DNA from: Psychrosphaera haliotis
GTDB taxonomy: Bacteria; Pseudomonadota; Gammaproteobacteria; Enterobacterales; Alteromonadaceae
Reading direction: 5' to 3'
NCBI RefSeq assembly: GCF_039523615.1
Contig: NZ_BAAAFQ010000011.1
Location: forward strand, 156,087 to 220,086
Length of the DNA stretch: 64,000 nt
Shown here one piece after another: positions 26,369-35,567 of this stretch (positions are counted from its first letter, which is position 1; every line of letters begins with the position of its first letter). The notes beneath the pieces were generated by a model, which saw nothing but the letters and a program-made list of their open reading frames with translations, was not told where the DNA came from and searched no databases. Position numbers and translations under genes: made by a program.

Positions 26369-27148
26369 GTGGCAAAAATAATAGCAATAGCCAATCAAAA
26401 AGGTGGAGTTGGAAAAACAACTTCTGCAGTAAACCTTGCTGCATCAATGGCTGCGACAAAACGAAAAATACTTCTTATTGACCTCGACCCGCAGGGCAAC
26501 GCGACAATGGGCTCGGGTATAGACAAATATGAAGTTGAATATAGTGCTTACGACTTACTTGTTGAAGACGTACCTTTTGATCAAGTCGTAGAAACTGAAA
26601 CCTCTGGTGGTTATCATGTTGTTGCTGCGAATGGCGATGTAACAGCTGCCGAAGTTAAAATGATGGAAATGTATGGCCGAGAACTCCGTCTTAAAAACGC
26701 CCTCGATAAGATCAAAGACCAATATGATTTCATTTTTATCGACTGTCCACCATCTCTAAACATGCTAACGGTTAATGCTATGGCTGCAGCCGATTCTGTT
26801 ATTGTTCCAATGCAATGTGAGTATTATGCTCTTGAAGGTTTAACGGCATTAATGGATACCATTAGCCAGTTGGCCAGTATCGTAAACCCTAATTTAAAAA
26901 TAGAAGGGATTTTACGAACGATGTACGATCCTCGTAATCGATTAGCCAATGACGTTTCCGAACAATTAAAACATCACTTTGGTGATAAAGTTTATCGTAC
27001 CGTAATTCCAAGAAACGTTCGTTTAGCTGAAGCACCAAGCTTTGGCTCGCCAGTTATGTATTACGATAAATCATCGTCAGGCGCAAAAGCGTATTTAGCT
27101 TTAGCTGGTGAAATGTTGCGTCGTTCAAATAAAAGCGCTGCGGCGTAA
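26369..27148 (+). CDS. parA: Chromosome partitioning ATPase ParA (Soj)
   Basis: 259 residues from GTG at 26369. The deviant Walker A KGGVGKT is at residues 11-17, with LIDLDPQGNATMG and FIDCPPSLN downstream. It is a small chromosomal ParA with no N-terminal HTH domain. It forms nucleoid-bound ATP dimers that pull ParB-parS complexes apart. I prefer GTG 26369 because the protein then begins VAKIIAIANQKGG like its homologues, with a purine-rich stretch upstream. An in-frame TTG at 26345, overlapping rsmG, would add eight unconserved residues. Confidence 0.96.
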   Translation: MAKIIAIANQKGGVGKTTSAVNLAASMAATKRKILLIDLDPQGNATMGSGIDKYEVEYSAYDLLVEDVPFDQVVETETSGGYHVVAANGDVTAAEVKMMEMYGRELRLKNALDKIKDQYDFIFIDCPPSLNMLTVNAMAAADSVIVPMQCEYYALEGLTALMDTISQLASIVNPNLKIEGILRTMYDPRNRLANDVSEQLKHHFGDKVYRTVIPRNVRLAEAPSFGSPVMYYDKSSSGAKAYLALAGEMLRRSNKSAAA

Positions 27149-27179
27149 ATTAAATTAATTTGTAGTGTAAAGGAAAGAT

Positions 27180-28082
27180 ATGTCTCCCCGTAAACGTGGA
27201 TTAGGTCGCGGCCTCGATGCCCTATTAGCAACTCAAGCACAAAGCCAGCAACAAGAGCCGAATCAAGGTGAGTCAGCAGAAGCTGAATTAATTGCAGATA
27301 ATAAAAACTTAGTTAACTTGGCTATTGAGATACTAGTCCCTGGTAAATATCAGCCACGTAAAGACATGTCGCCGGAAGCCTTAGAAGAGCTGGCTGCGTC
27401 AATTCGCAATCAAGGCATTATTCAACCAATAGTGGTTCGCCCTATTAACGACGAACAGTTTGAGATAATTGCGGGTGAACGTCGTTGGAGAGCATCACAG
27501 TTAGCTGGGCTTGATACCGTTCCTTGCATAATCAAAGATGTGCCAGATGAAGCGGCTGTTGCAATCGCACTTATTGAGAATATTCAGCGTGAAGATCTAA
27601 ATGCCATGGAAGAAGCCATCGCATTACAGCGTTTACAAGATGAGTTTGAATTGACTCATCAAGAAGTTGCCGATGCCGTTGGTAAATCTCGTACTTCAGT
27701 AACAAACTATTTACGACTGAATAAGTTAGAAAGTGATGTTAAGACGTTAATGGAACATGGTGATCTAGAGTTTGGCCATGCAAAAGTTTTATTAGCACTT
27801 ACTGGAGATGAGCAAGTTTTAGCTGCTCGTAAAGTAGTTGCTAAAGATTTAACTGTCCGTGATACCGAAAAACTAGTAAATAGCCTGACTCAAGAACAAG
27901 CGGAAAAAAAGGTGGCTGAAAAAGACCCAGACGTGAAATTGCTTGAGCAACAGCTAGTAGAACGTTTAGGTGCAAAAGTGGATATTACCTACAACCGCAA
28001 AGGTAAAGGTAAAATGGTTATCTCTTACTCATCACTTGATGAGCTAGATGGAATTATTGCGCATTTAACGACTGAAGAATAA
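27180..28082 (+). CDS. parB: Chromosome partitioning protein ParB (Spo0J)
   Basis: 300 residues. It begins with the ParA-stimulating motif KRGLGRGLDALL. Then come the CTP-binding ParB/Srx domain (NQGIIQPIVVRP, AGERRWRAS), ENIQREDLNAMEEA, and the helix-turn-helix (THQEVADAVGKSRTSVTNYLRL) that reads parS. A C-terminal dimerisation domain ends the protein. Its targets are probably the two perfect palindromes in recF. It is 31 bases downstream of parA. Confidence 0.96.
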   Translation: MSPRKRGLGRGLDALLATQAQSQQQEPNQGESAEAELIADNKNLVNLAIEILVPGKYQPRKDMSPEALEELAASIRNQGIIQPIVVRPINDEQFEIIAGERRWRASQLAGLDTVPCIIKDVPDEAAVAIALIENIQREDLNAMEEAIALQRLQDEFELTHQEVADAVGKSRTSVTNYLRLNKLESDVKTLMEHGDLEFGHAKVLLALTGDEQVLAARKVVAKDLTVRDTEKLVNSLTQEQAEKKVAEKDPDVKLLEQQLVERLGAKVDITYNRKGKGKMVISYSSLDELDGIIAHLTTEE

Positions 28083-28431
28083 ATAATTGAAATAAAATTC
28101 GGTGGCAAAAAAACAAATCATTAAAAAATAACGTTTTTTTGTCACTATCAAACTGTAATAAGTAGTTTTTATACATAACACCCCTCTAAATTTAACCTTT
28201 CAATTCAGTTACCTAGTAACTTACAAAAGTAACTGTAAATTTATTACCAAACTATCCCAGTAAAACGTATTTAGGTATCAAGTGTTTAAAAGCCGCTCAT
28301 ACTTGCAAAACCTTTATTTAAACGTATAATTTCGCCTGATTTTAACCTAGCTAACTGGCAATCTGCCGCTATGATTGATTAACAATCGATTAGCTGGTTT
28401 TTAAATAGACAGAATTATTAGGAAATAGGCT
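28083..28431 (+). promoter_or_regulatory. parB-atpI intergenic region with the probable atp promoter
   Basis: This 349-base non-coding stretch has a good sigma-70 promoter, with -35 TTGCAA at 28303-28308 and -10 TATAAT at 28325-28330 (16-base spacer), about 95 bases before atpI. An A-run/T-run inverted repeat at 28107-28141 (CAAAAAAAC with GTTTTTTG) may weakly end parAB transcription. I see no small gene in the rest. Confidence 0.7.
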
Positions 28432-28806
28432 TTGGTACAACATGTTACAACCAAGCATAGAAATAACGCCTTTAAGTTTTTAGCGTTTCAAGCTTGTTTT
28501 GCTGTCGTCATTGCTTTTTTTATTGGAATTTTTTGGGAAGTGCAAACTGGGCAGTCTTTTTTTATAGGCGCTATGTTAGATGTACTTCCCTCTTTTGTCT
28601 TTACAATATACGCCTTTCGATTTTCAGGTGCGCAACGCTTACAACATATAGCGGCATCCATGTACAGAGGCGAAACCGTAAAGATAATGATTACTGGCGC
28701 GTTATTCATCTGCGTTATTAAGCTGCTACCGGTAGTGTTTCCGGCGCTTTTAATCGGCTTTTTAACTATGAAAATAAGTCAGTTTTTACAATCGGTTTTT
28801 ATTTAA
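28432..28806 (+). CDS. atpI: ATP synthase accessory protein AtpI
   Basis: 124 residues (E. coli AtpI 126), with about four hydrophobic segments typical of the family. It helps assemble the c-ring or feed magnesium to the enzyme in other bacteria, and it is dispensable in E. coli. The start is TTG at 28432, with AGGAAA about 8 bases upstream. No ATG is available before mid-protein. It is first in the atp operon, 25 bases before atpB. Sequence identity in this family is low, so position weighs heavily. Confidence 0.88.
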   Translation: MVQHVTTKHRNNAFKFLAFQACFAVVIAFFIGIFWEVQTGQSFFIGAMLDVLPSFVFTIYAFRFSGAQRLQHIAASMYRGETVKIMITGALFICVIKLLPVVFPALLIGFLTMKISQFLQSVFI

Positions 28807-28831
28807 ACTTTAAACTTTTGGGAAATAAACA

Positions 28832-29635
28832 ATGTCTGGTGAACTCACTACTCAGGGTTACATCAAGCACCACTTGACCAATGCGTCAGTGGGTGAAGGT
28901 TTTTGGACATGGCACGTTGATACGTTGGCATGGTCGATCATCTTAGGCTTGGTGTTTATTCTTTCGTTCCGTAGCGTAGCAAAAAAGGCAACCGTCGGTG
29001 TGCCTGGTAAGTTTCAATGTTTTGTTGAAATGATTGTGGAATTTGTTGGTCAAAGTGTTAAAGACACTTTCCACGGCAAAAACCCACTTATTGCGCCGCT
29101 AGCATTAACTATATTCGTATGGGTTCTATTAATGAACTTTATGGATATTATTCCTGTTGACTGGTTACCTACACTAGCAGCCTTAATTGGTGGCGAGTCT
29201 TGGGAAACTATCGCTTCAGGCAACTCTCATATCTACATGAAGGTTGTTCCTACCACTGACTTAAACATGACAGCCGCGTTAGCGCTTGGTGTTTTTGTTC
29301 TAATGATTTATTACTCTGTCAAAATCAAAGGTTTTGGTGGATTCATGAAAGAACTATATGCTCACCCGTTTAATACGCCGTGGTTATATTGGTTCAACTT
29401 TATTCTTGAAGTTATCTCACTACTAGCTAAACCAATGTCATTGGCGCTACGTTTGTTCGGTAACTTATATGCAGGTGAATTAATCTTCATTCTAATTGCT
29501 GGCCTTATGGGCATGTGGCAGTTACCTGCGCACTTTATTTGGGCTGCGTTCCATTTATTAGTAATACCTCTTCAGGCGTTTATCTTCATGATGTTAACCA
29601 TCGTGTATTTAAGCTTGGCGCACGAAGAACACTAA
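28832..29635 (+). CDS. atpB: ATP synthase F0 subunit a
   Basis: 267 residues (E. coli 271). It is a membrane protein with the essential Arg in the segment LALRLFGNLYAGE, corresponding to Arg210 of E. coli. Subunit a forms the proton half-channels beside the c-ring. The gene has a GGGAAA ribosome-binding site and is followed by an unusually structured 121-base gap before atpE. Confidence 0.97.
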   Translation: MSGELTTQGYIKHHLTNASVGEGFWTWHVDTLAWSIILGLVFILSFRSVAKKATVGVPGKFQCFVEMIVEFVGQSVKDTFHGKNPLIAPLALTIFVWVLLMNFMDIIPVDWLPTLAALIGGESWETIASGNSHIYMKVVPTTDLNMTAALALGVFVLMIYYSVKIKGFGGFMKELYAHPFNTPWLYWFNFILEVISLLAKPMSLALRLFGNLYAGELIFILIAGLMGMWQLPAHFIWAAFHLLVIPLQAFIFMMLTIVYLSLAHEEH

Positions 29636-29669
29636 TTTTTCGGGATAAAATTAGAACAGCATTAGCTGG

Positions 29670-29696
29670 ACCCGAAGGGTTAAGGGCAGGAAGCCC
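29670..29696 (+). other. Tandem small hairpins between atpB and atpE
   Basis: ACCC-gaa-GGGT (29670-29680) and GGGC-aggaa-GCCC (29684-29696) lie back to back in the atpB-atpE gap, about 60 bases before the atpE start. There is no T-run, so they are not a terminator. They may stabilise or punctuate the mRNA upstream of the most highly translated atp gene. The effect is inferred. Confidence 0.5.
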
Positions 29697-29756
29697 GCAA
29701 AGAATTTATTTTTACATTTAACTTTAAACTTTAAACATTAAAAACTGGAGATACAT

Positions 29757-29975
29757 ATGTTATTTATCGCTGTTGCTCTACTAATCGGCTTAGGTGCTCT
29801 TGGTACTGCTATTGGTTTCGGTCTATTAGGTGGCAAATTCTTAGAATCAGCTGCTCGTCAACCTGAACTAGCACCTCAGCTACAAGTAAAAATGTTCATC
29901 GTAGCAGGTCTTATCGATGCTATCGCGATGATCGGTGTAGCTATCGCGTTATACATGTTGTTCGTACTTGCTTAA
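29757..29975 (+). CDS. atpE: ATP synthase F0 subunit c
   Basis: 72 residues, shorter at the N-terminus than E. coli (79). It is a two-helix hairpin with the polar loop RQPELAP (residues 34-40) and the ion-binding acidic residue Asp54 in GLIDAIAMIG. An Asp with no Na+-type Gln/Ser partners suggests proton coupling. It has a strong ribosome-binding site, GGAG, 6 bases before the ATG. It forms the rotating c-ring, an expected YidC client. Confidence 0.97.
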   Translation: MLFIAVALLIGLGALGTAIGFGLLGGKFLESAARQPELAPQLQVKMFIVAGLIDAIAMIGVAIALYMLFVLA

Positions 29976-30025
29976 TCACTCATTTTCATTCGAACAATAG
30001 TATTAATTAAGTAAGGAGAGCGTTA

Positions 30026-30496
30026 ATGAATCTTAATGCAACTCTATTAGGCGAATCTATCGCATTTATCGTTTTTGTATGGTTCACAATGAAATATGTG
30101 TGGCCACCACTGAACGGTGCAATCGAAGAACGCCAAAATAAAATAGCAGATGGTCTTGCTGCCGGTGAACGTGCAGAGAAAGACTTAGAACTTGCTCAAG
30201 AAAAAGCGAAAGAACAGTTGAAAGACGCTAAAGTTCAAGCAGCTGAAATCATTGAGCAAGCTAAAAAGCGTGCAACACAGATCGTAGACGAAGAAACAAC
30301 TCGTGGACACGATGAGCGTGAGAAAATCATTGCTCAAGGTCAAGCGGAAGTTGAAGCTGAGCGCAACCGCGCGAAGGAAGATCTTCGTCAACAAGTTTCT
30401 GTTTTAGCCATTGCTGGTGCAGAGAAAATTTTAGAGCGTCAAATTGATGCTGCTGCCCACAGTGATATCCTAGATAAACTAGTTGCAGAACTATAA
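30026..30496 (+). CDS. atpF: ATP synthase F0 subunit b
   Basis: 156 residues, as in E. coli. It has one N-terminal membrane helix (about residues 4-24), then a long charged helix (AGERAEKDLELAQEKAKEQL onward) that dimerises as the peripheral stalk. It has an AGGAGAG ribosome-binding site and lies between atpE and atpH in the standard order. Confidence 0.97.
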   Translation: MNLNATLLGESIAFIVFVWFTMKYVWPPLNGAIEERQNKIADGLAAGERAEKDLELAQEKAKEQLKDAKVQAAEIIEQAKKRATQIVDEETTRGHDEREKIIAQGQAEVEAERNRAKEDLRQQVSVLAIAGAEKILERQIDAAAHSDILDKLVAEL

Positions 30497-30513
30497 GCAG
30501 AGGAATAGAGCAA

Positions 30514-31047
30514 ATGTCTGAATTGACTACAGTAGCTCGTCCCTACGCCAAAGCTGCGTTTGATTTCGCTGTTGAAAGCGGAGCAGTAGCTGAATGGCTT
30601 GAAATGTTGTCTTTTACTGCGGAAGTAGTAAAAAACGACGACATTACAGGCTTCTTAGCAGGCTCTCACTCACCAGAAGTTACTTCTGATTTATTTATCA
30701 AAGTATGTGGTGAACAACTGAATGAACGAGGCCAAAACCTAATTAAGGTTATGGCTGAAAATGGACGTTTAGTTGCTCTTCCTGCAGTTGTTGAATTGTT
30801 CGCAGAACAAAAAGCACTGTATGAGAATGAAGTTGAAGTTGAAATCACTTCTGCAACTGAATTAAGCGAAGCGTATCAAGTAACATTGGCCGCTTCTTTA
30901 GAAAAACGTCTAGCACGCAAAATTAAGCTGAATTGCAACATTGATAGTGCGGTTGTCGGCGGATTGTTAATCAAGGCGGGTGATACCGTTATTGATGCAA
31001 CCGTTAGAGGCAAATTAGACCGTTTATCACATGTATTGCAATCGTAA
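30514..31047 (+). CDS. atpH: ATP synthase F1 subunit delta
   Basis: 177 residues, as in E. coli. The N-terminal helical domain starts TVARPYAKAAFDFA and the C-terminal region has GGLLIKAGDTVIDATVRGKL, both family hallmarks. Delta joins the b-dimer to the top of the alpha3-beta3 hexamer. It sits 17 bases after atpF. Confidence 0.97.
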   Translation: MSELTTVARPYAKAAFDFAVESGAVAEWLEMLSFTAEVVKNDDITGFLAGSHSPEVTSDLFIKVCGEQLNERGQNLIKVMAENGRLVALPAVVELFAEQKALYENEVEVEITSATELSEAYQVTLAASLEKRLARKIKLNCNIDSAVVGGLLIKAGDTVIDATVRGKLDRLSHVLQS

Positions 31048-31061
31048 TTGGGGATTTGAGC

Positions 31062-32603
31062 ATGCAACTTAACTCAACTGAAATCGCTGAACTGATCAAG
31101 AAACGTATTGAACAGTTCAACGTTGTCAGCGAAGCTCGTAACGAAGGTACAATCGTATCTGTTACAGATGGTATCATTCGCATTCACGGTCTTGCTGACT
31201 GTATGCAAGGCGAAATGATTGAGCTTCCTGGTAATCGTTATGCTATCGCACTTAACCTAGAGCGTGACTCTGTAGGTGCAGTAGTAATGGGTCCTTATGC
31301 GGATCTACAAGAAGGCACAAAAGTAAAATCAACTGGTCGTATTTTAGAAGTTCCAGTTGGTGACGCGCTACTTGGTCGTGTTGTAAACACACTAGGTGAG
31401 CCAATCGATGGTAAAGGTCCAATTGATGCAGCTGGTTTTGAAGCTGTTGAAAAAATTGCACCTGGAGTTATCGAACGTCAATCAGTAGATGAGCCAGTTC
31501 AAACTGGTTATAAATCTGTTGATGCCATGATCCCTGTTGGTCGTGGTCAGCGTGAGCTAGTAATCGGTGACCGTCAGACTGGTAAAACAGCCTTGGCAAT
31601 CGATGCAATCATCAATCAGAAAGACTCTGGTATTAAATGTGTATACGTAGCAATTGGTCAAAAGGCCTCTACTATTGCTAACGTTGTACGCAAATTAGAA
31701 GAGCACGGCGCATTAGAAAATACTATTGTTGTTGCTGCTACTGCTTCTGAGTCTGCGGCGCTACAATTCCTAGCACCTTTCTCTGGTTGTACAATGGGTG
31801 AATACTTCCGTGATAACGGTCAAGACGCACTTATCGTATATGATGATTTGTCTAAGCAAGCTGTTGCTTATCGTCAAATTTCATTGCTTCTTAAACGTCC
31901 TCCTGGTCGTGAAGCATACCCAGGTGACGTATTCTATCTTCACTCACGTCTACTAGAGCGTGCTGCTCGAGTAAACTCAGTGTACGTAGAGCGTTATACT
32001 GAAGGTAAAGTGACAGGTAAAACTGGTTCACTAACTGCACTTCCTATCATTGAAACTCAAGCGGGCGATGTATCTGCATTCGTACCGACTAACGTAATCT
32101 CGATTACCGATGGTCAGATCTTCCTTGAGTCAGACATGTTCAACGCAGGTATCCGTCCAGCTGTAAACGCTGGTATTTCGGTTTCTCGTGTTGGTGGTGC
32201 AGCTCAAACTAAGATCATCAAGAAGCTAGGGGGCGGTATTCGTCTAGCACTTGCGCAGTACCGTGAATTAGCGGCCTTCTCTCAGTTCGCATCTGATCTA
32301 GATGAAGCGACACGTGCTCAGCTTGAGCATGGTCAGCGTGTAACTGAGCTAATGAAACAGAAGCAATATGCTCCAATGTCAATTGCTGACATGGGTGTTT
32401 CATTGTTTGCTGCTGAAAGAGGTTTCCTGAAGGACATCGAAGTTTCTAAAGTATTAGACTTCGAAGCGGCGTTAATTTCATTCATGAACAGTGAACATGC
32501 TGATCTTATGAAAGACATTAATGCGACCGGTAACTTCAACGGCGATATCGAAGCAAGCTTGAAATCTGGCATTGAAAAATTCAAAGCCACTCAAACTTGG
32601 TAA
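31062..32603 (+). CDS. atpA: ATP synthase F1 subunit alpha
   Basis: 513 residues from ATG 31062, the same as E. coli, beginning MQLNSTEIAELI. The P-loop GDRQTGKT is near 169-176. The catalytic-interface Arg lies in the conserved region ISVSRVGGAAQ. Alpha carries non-catalytic nucleotide sites. An in-frame TTG two codons upstream is less likely. It is followed by a strong intercistronic hairpin and then atpG. Confidence 0.98.
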   Translation: MQLNSTEIAELIKKRIEQFNVVSEARNEGTIVSVTDGIIRIHGLADCMQGEMIELPGNRYAIALNLERDSVGAVVMGPYADLQEGTKVKSTGRILEVPVGDALLGRVVNTLGEPIDGKGPIDAAGFEAVEKIAPGVIERQSVDEPVQTGYKSVDAMIPVGRGQRELVIGDRQTGKTALAIDAIINQKDSGIKCVYVAIGQKASTIANVVRKLEEHGALENTIVVAATASESAALQFLAPFSGCTMGEYFRDNGQDALIVYDDLSKQAVAYRQISLLLKRPPGREAYPGDVFYLHSRLLERAARVNSVYVERYTEGKVTGKTGSLTALPIIETQAGDVSAFVPTNVISITDGQIFLESDMFNAGIRPAVNAGISVSRVGGAAQTKIIKKLGGGIRLALAQYRELAAFSQFASDLDEATRAQLEHGQRVTELMKQKQYAPMSIADMGVSLFAAERGFLKDIEVSKVLDFEAALISFMNSEHADLMKDINATGNFNGDIEASLKSGIEKFKATQTW

Positions 32604-32611
32604 ATAAGTTG

Positions 32612-32633
32612 AGAGAAAGCTTCGGCTTTCTCT
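32612..32633 (+). other. Hairpin in the atpA-atpG gap
   Basis: A stem of 8-9 bp (GAGAAAGC with GCTTTCTC) is closed by a TTCG tetraloop, 8 bases after the atpA stop. It is followed by only a short pyrimidine run (TTTC), so full termination is doubtful. It could be an attenuator, an RNA processing signal or a 3' stabiliser that changes subunit ratios. Confidence 0.6.
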
Positions 32634-32660
32634 TTCGTTGAAAGTTAATCGGAGAATCAC

Positions 32661-33521
32661 ATGTCCGGCGCAAAAGAGATTAAAGGTAAGATCGGGAGTA
32701 TTAAAAACACTCAGAAGATCACCAGTGCTATGGAAATGGTTGCGGCTTCTAAAATGAAGAAAGCTCAAGACCGTATGGCGTCAAGCCGTCCATATGCGCA
32801 AACAATGCGTAAAGTGATTGGTCACATTGCAAACGGTAGCCTTGAATATCGCCATCCTTATTTGGAAGAGCGTGAGGTTAAACGTGTAGGTTATGTGGTA
32901 ATTTCGTCTGACCGAGGCCTTTGTGGCGGTTTGAACTCAAATGAGTTTAAAGCAGTTGCAAACGACGTACAAAAATACGTTGAAGACGGTGTTGAAGTAG
33001 ATTTTGCAGCTATAGGTACTAAAGCTGTTGGATTCTTTAACCGATTTGGTGGCAAAGTTGTTGCTGCTAAAACAGGCTTAGGTGATGCACCATCTGTTTC
33101 AGATGTAGTAGGTGCAGTACGCGTGATGTTAGAAGCGTACAATGAAGGCAAAATCGACCGCTTGTTCGTGGTTTACAATAAATTTGTAAATACCATGACT
33201 CAACAACCAACGATCGATCAATTACTACCTTTACCAAAAGCAGAAGACGAAGACATGTCTCATAAATGGGATTACATCTACGAGCCAGATCCAAAAGTAT
33301 TAATGGAAACATTATTGGTTCGTTATGTGGAGTCTCAGGTATATCAAGGCGTTGTTGAAAACGCTGCGTCAGAACAAGCTGCGCGTATGGTTGCGATGAA
33401 AGCCGCAACAGATAACGCCGGTGAAATCATTGACGGTTTACAATTGGTATACAACAAGGCACGTCAGGCCGCCATTACTCAGGAAATTTCTGAGATATGT
33501 GCTGGTTCTGCAGCGGTTTAG
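32661..33521 (+). CDS. atpG: ATP synthase F1 subunit gamma
   Basis: 286 residues (E. coli 287). Its terminal coiled-coil helices are recognisable (KEIKGKIGSIKNTQKITSAM at the start, ARQAAITQEISEI at the end). It has the conserved segment SSDRGLCGGLN. It is the central rotor shaft. It has a GGAG ribosome-binding site 27 bases after the hairpin that follows atpA. Confidence 0.98.
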   Translation: MSGAKEIKGKIGSIKNTQKITSAMEMVAASKMKKAQDRMASSRPYAQTMRKVIGHIANGSLEYRHPYLEEREVKRVGYVVISSDRGLCGGLNSNEFKAVANDVQKYVEDGVEVDFAAIGTKAVGFFNRFGGKVVAAKTGLGDAPSVSDVVGAVRVMLEAYNEGKIDRLFVVYNKFVNTMTQQPTIDQLLPLPKAEDEDMSHKWDYIYEPDPKVLMETLLVRYVESQVYQGVVENAASEQAARMVAMKAATDNAGEIIDGLQLVYNKARQAAITQEISEICAGSAAV

Positions 33522-33549
33522 GTTTAAAAACAAATTTAGAGGAAATGTC

Positions 33550-34929
33550 ATGAGTCAAGGTAAGGTCGTACAGATCATTGGCGCGGTTGTGGACGTAGAG
33601 TTCCAACAAGATGCAGTACCTGCGGTATATGACGCGATTAAAGTTACTACTGGAGGCCTTTCAGGTCTTACATTAGAAGTTCAACAGCAGCTAGGTGGCG
33701 GCGTTGTTCGTGCAATCGCGCTAGGTACTACTGACGGTTTAGCACGTGGTGCAGAAGTAGTAAATACTGGTAAAGGTATTGAAGTTCCAGTTGGTACAGC
33801 TACATTAGGCCGTATCATGGACGTACTAGGTAACCCAATCGATGAAGCGGGTCCTATTGGTGAAGAAGAGCGTTACACGATTCACCGTGCAGCTCCTTCA
33901 TATGAAGAACAATCTAGCTCAACTGAGCTTTTAGAAACTGGTATCAAGGTTATCGACCTTGTATGTCCATTTGCTAAAGGTGGTAAAGTTGGTCTATTCG
34001 GTGGTGCCGGTGTTGGTAAAACCGTAAACATGATGGAACTTATCCGTAACATCGCAATCGAGCACAGCGGCTACTCAGTATTCGCAGGTGTTGGTGAGCG
34101 TACTCGTGAGGGTAACGATTTCTACCATGAAATGAACGAATCAAACGTACTAGATAAAGTATCTCTAGTTTACGGTCAGATGAACGAGCCTCCAGGAAAC
34201 CGTTTACGTGTTGCCCTAACTGGCTTAACAATGGCTGAGAAGTTCCGTGACGAAGGTCGTGACGTTCTTTTCTTCGTTGATAACATCTACCGTTACACAC
34301 TAGCGGGTACTGAAGTATCAGCACTTCTTGGTCGTATGCCATCAGCGGTAGGTTACCAGCCTACACTTGCTGAAGAAATGGGTGTACTTCAGGAGCGTAT
34401 CGCTTCTACTAAGACTGGTTCAATCACTTCAATCCAAGCGGTATACGTACCTGCGGATGACTTGACTGACCCATCACCAGCTACAACCTTTGCTCACTTA
34501 GATGCAACAGTTGTACTATCTCGTGATATCGCATCAAAAGGTATTTACCCAGCGATCGATCCACTAGATTCAACGTCTCGTCAGCTTGACCCTCAAGTAA
34601 TTGGTCAAGAGCACTATGACGTTGCACGTGGTGTTCAAACAGTAGTTCAGCGTTATAAAGAACTTAAAGACATCATTGCGATTCTAGGTATGGATGAATT
34701 ATCTGAAGAAGATAAGCAAACTGTATCTCGCGCTCGTAAGATTGAACGTTTCTTATCTCAACCTTTCTTCGTTGCAGAAGTATTTACTGGTTCTCCTGGT
34801 AAATATGTATCTCTTAAAGACACAATTGCTGGCTTTAAAGGTATCTTAAACGGCGATTATGATGACCTACCAGAACAAGCGTTCTACATGGTTGGTTCGG
34901 TTGAAGAAGCTTTAGAAAAAGCTAAATAA
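33550..34929 (+). CDS. atpD: ATP synthase F1 subunit beta
   Basis: 459 residues from ATG 33550 (E. coli 460). The catalytic P-loop GGAGVGKT, the GERTREGND segment containing the catalytic Glu, and the DELSEED loop (here MDELSEEDK) are all present. Beta holds the catalytic sites. I chose the ATG preceded by GAGGAAAT because the product then begins like AtpD (SQGKVVQIIGAVVDVEF). An upstream GTG inside atpG in another frame would add 43 unrelated residues. Confidence 0.98.
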   Translation: MSQGKVVQIIGAVVDVEFQQDAVPAVYDAIKVTTGGLSGLTLEVQQQLGGGVVRAIALGTTDGLARGAEVVNTGKGIEVPVGTATLGRIMDVLGNPIDEAGPIGEEERYTIHRAAPSYEEQSSSTELLETGIKVIDLVCPFAKGGKVGLFGGAGVGKTVNMMELIRNIAIEHSGYSVFAGVGERTREGNDFYHEMNESNVLDKVSLVYGQMNEPPGNRLRVALTGLTMAEKFRDEGRDVLFFVDNIYRYTLAGTEVSALLGRMPSAVGYQPTLAEEMGVLQERIASTKTGSITSIQAVYVPADDLTDPSPATTFAHLDATVVLSRDIASKGIYPAIDPLDSTSRQLDPQVIGQEHYDVARGVQTVVQRYKELKDIIAILGMDELSEEDKQTVSRARKIERFLSQPFFVAEVFTGSPGKYVSLKDTIAGFKGILNGDYDDLPEQAFYMVGSVEEALEKAK

Positions 34930-34952
34930 GCATACCTAATTAGGAGCGTACA

Positions 34953-35372
34953 ATGGCTGCAATGACTGTGAACCTTGACTTAGTAAGCGCAGAGCAGAAA
35001 GTATTTTCTGGTCTTGTTGAAACGTTACAGGTAACAGGTAGTGAAGGTGATTTGGGTATTTACCCAGGTCACGCGCCTTTACTTACTGCCATTAAACCTG
35101 GCATGGTACGCGTAGTGAAACAGCACGGTGAAGAACAGTTCTTCTACGTTGCAGGTGGTATTTTAGAAGTACAACCTAGCAGTGTTTCTGTGTTGGCCGA
35201 TATCGCAATAAGAGCTGAAGATCTTGATGAAGCAGCTGCACTTGAAGCGAAGAAAACAGCGGAACAGCAATTAGCTGATTCTGGTGCAGACTTTGAATAT
35301 GCAGAAGCTACAGCAGAGCTTGCTCGCGCTATCGCACAATTACGTGTTATCAAACAAATTCGTAAAGGCTAA
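34953..35372 (+). CDS. atpC: ATP synthase F1 subunit epsilon
   Basis: 139 residues, as in E. coli. It has an N-terminal beta-sandwich (SAEQKVFSGLVETLQVTGSEG, then the PGHAPLLT loop) and a C-terminal helical hairpin. Epsilon binds gamma and the c-ring and can inhibit ATP hydrolysis. It is the last gene of the operon. A terminator follows 25 bases after the stop. Confidence 0.97.
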   Translation: MAAMTVNLDLVSAEQKVFSGLVETLQVTGSEGDLGIYPGHAPLLTAIKPGMVRVVKQHGEEQFFYVAGGILEVQPSSVSVLADIAIRAEDLDEAAALEAKKTAEQQLADSGADFEYAEATAELARAIAQLRVIKQIRKG

Positions 35373-35396
35373 TTCAGCTTCCTTACAGATGTTTTT

Positions 35397-35424
35397 GAAA
35401 ACCCAGCTTAGGCTGGGTTTTTTT
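35397..35424 (+). terminator. Terminator of the atp operon
   Basis: A perfect stem, ACCCAGC with GCTGGGT, has a 4-base loop and is flanked by an A-run and a long T-run. It ends the atpIBEFHAGDC transcript. Confidence 0.93.
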
Positions 35425-35567
35425 ATGTCTGAAATTTAATCAAATAAAACTTCCCTTTTTCTAAAAATTGTAATAAAAACGCCACAGATTTGTCGCAAAC
35501 AATCTATATAACTAGCCAACGCAAAGTTGGCAATTCGTTTATTTCAAAAATTGATAGGTGGATTAAT

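Noticed and set aside
32612..32633. A full terminator inside the atp operon
   Set aside because: The stem is strong but the following run is TTTCG, too short for reliable termination, and atpG-atpD-atpC must be expressed from upstream.
33421..33549. A longer atpD starting inside atpG
   Set aside because: The added 43 residues are the out-of-frame reading of atpG. AtpD homologues start at the ATG at 33550.
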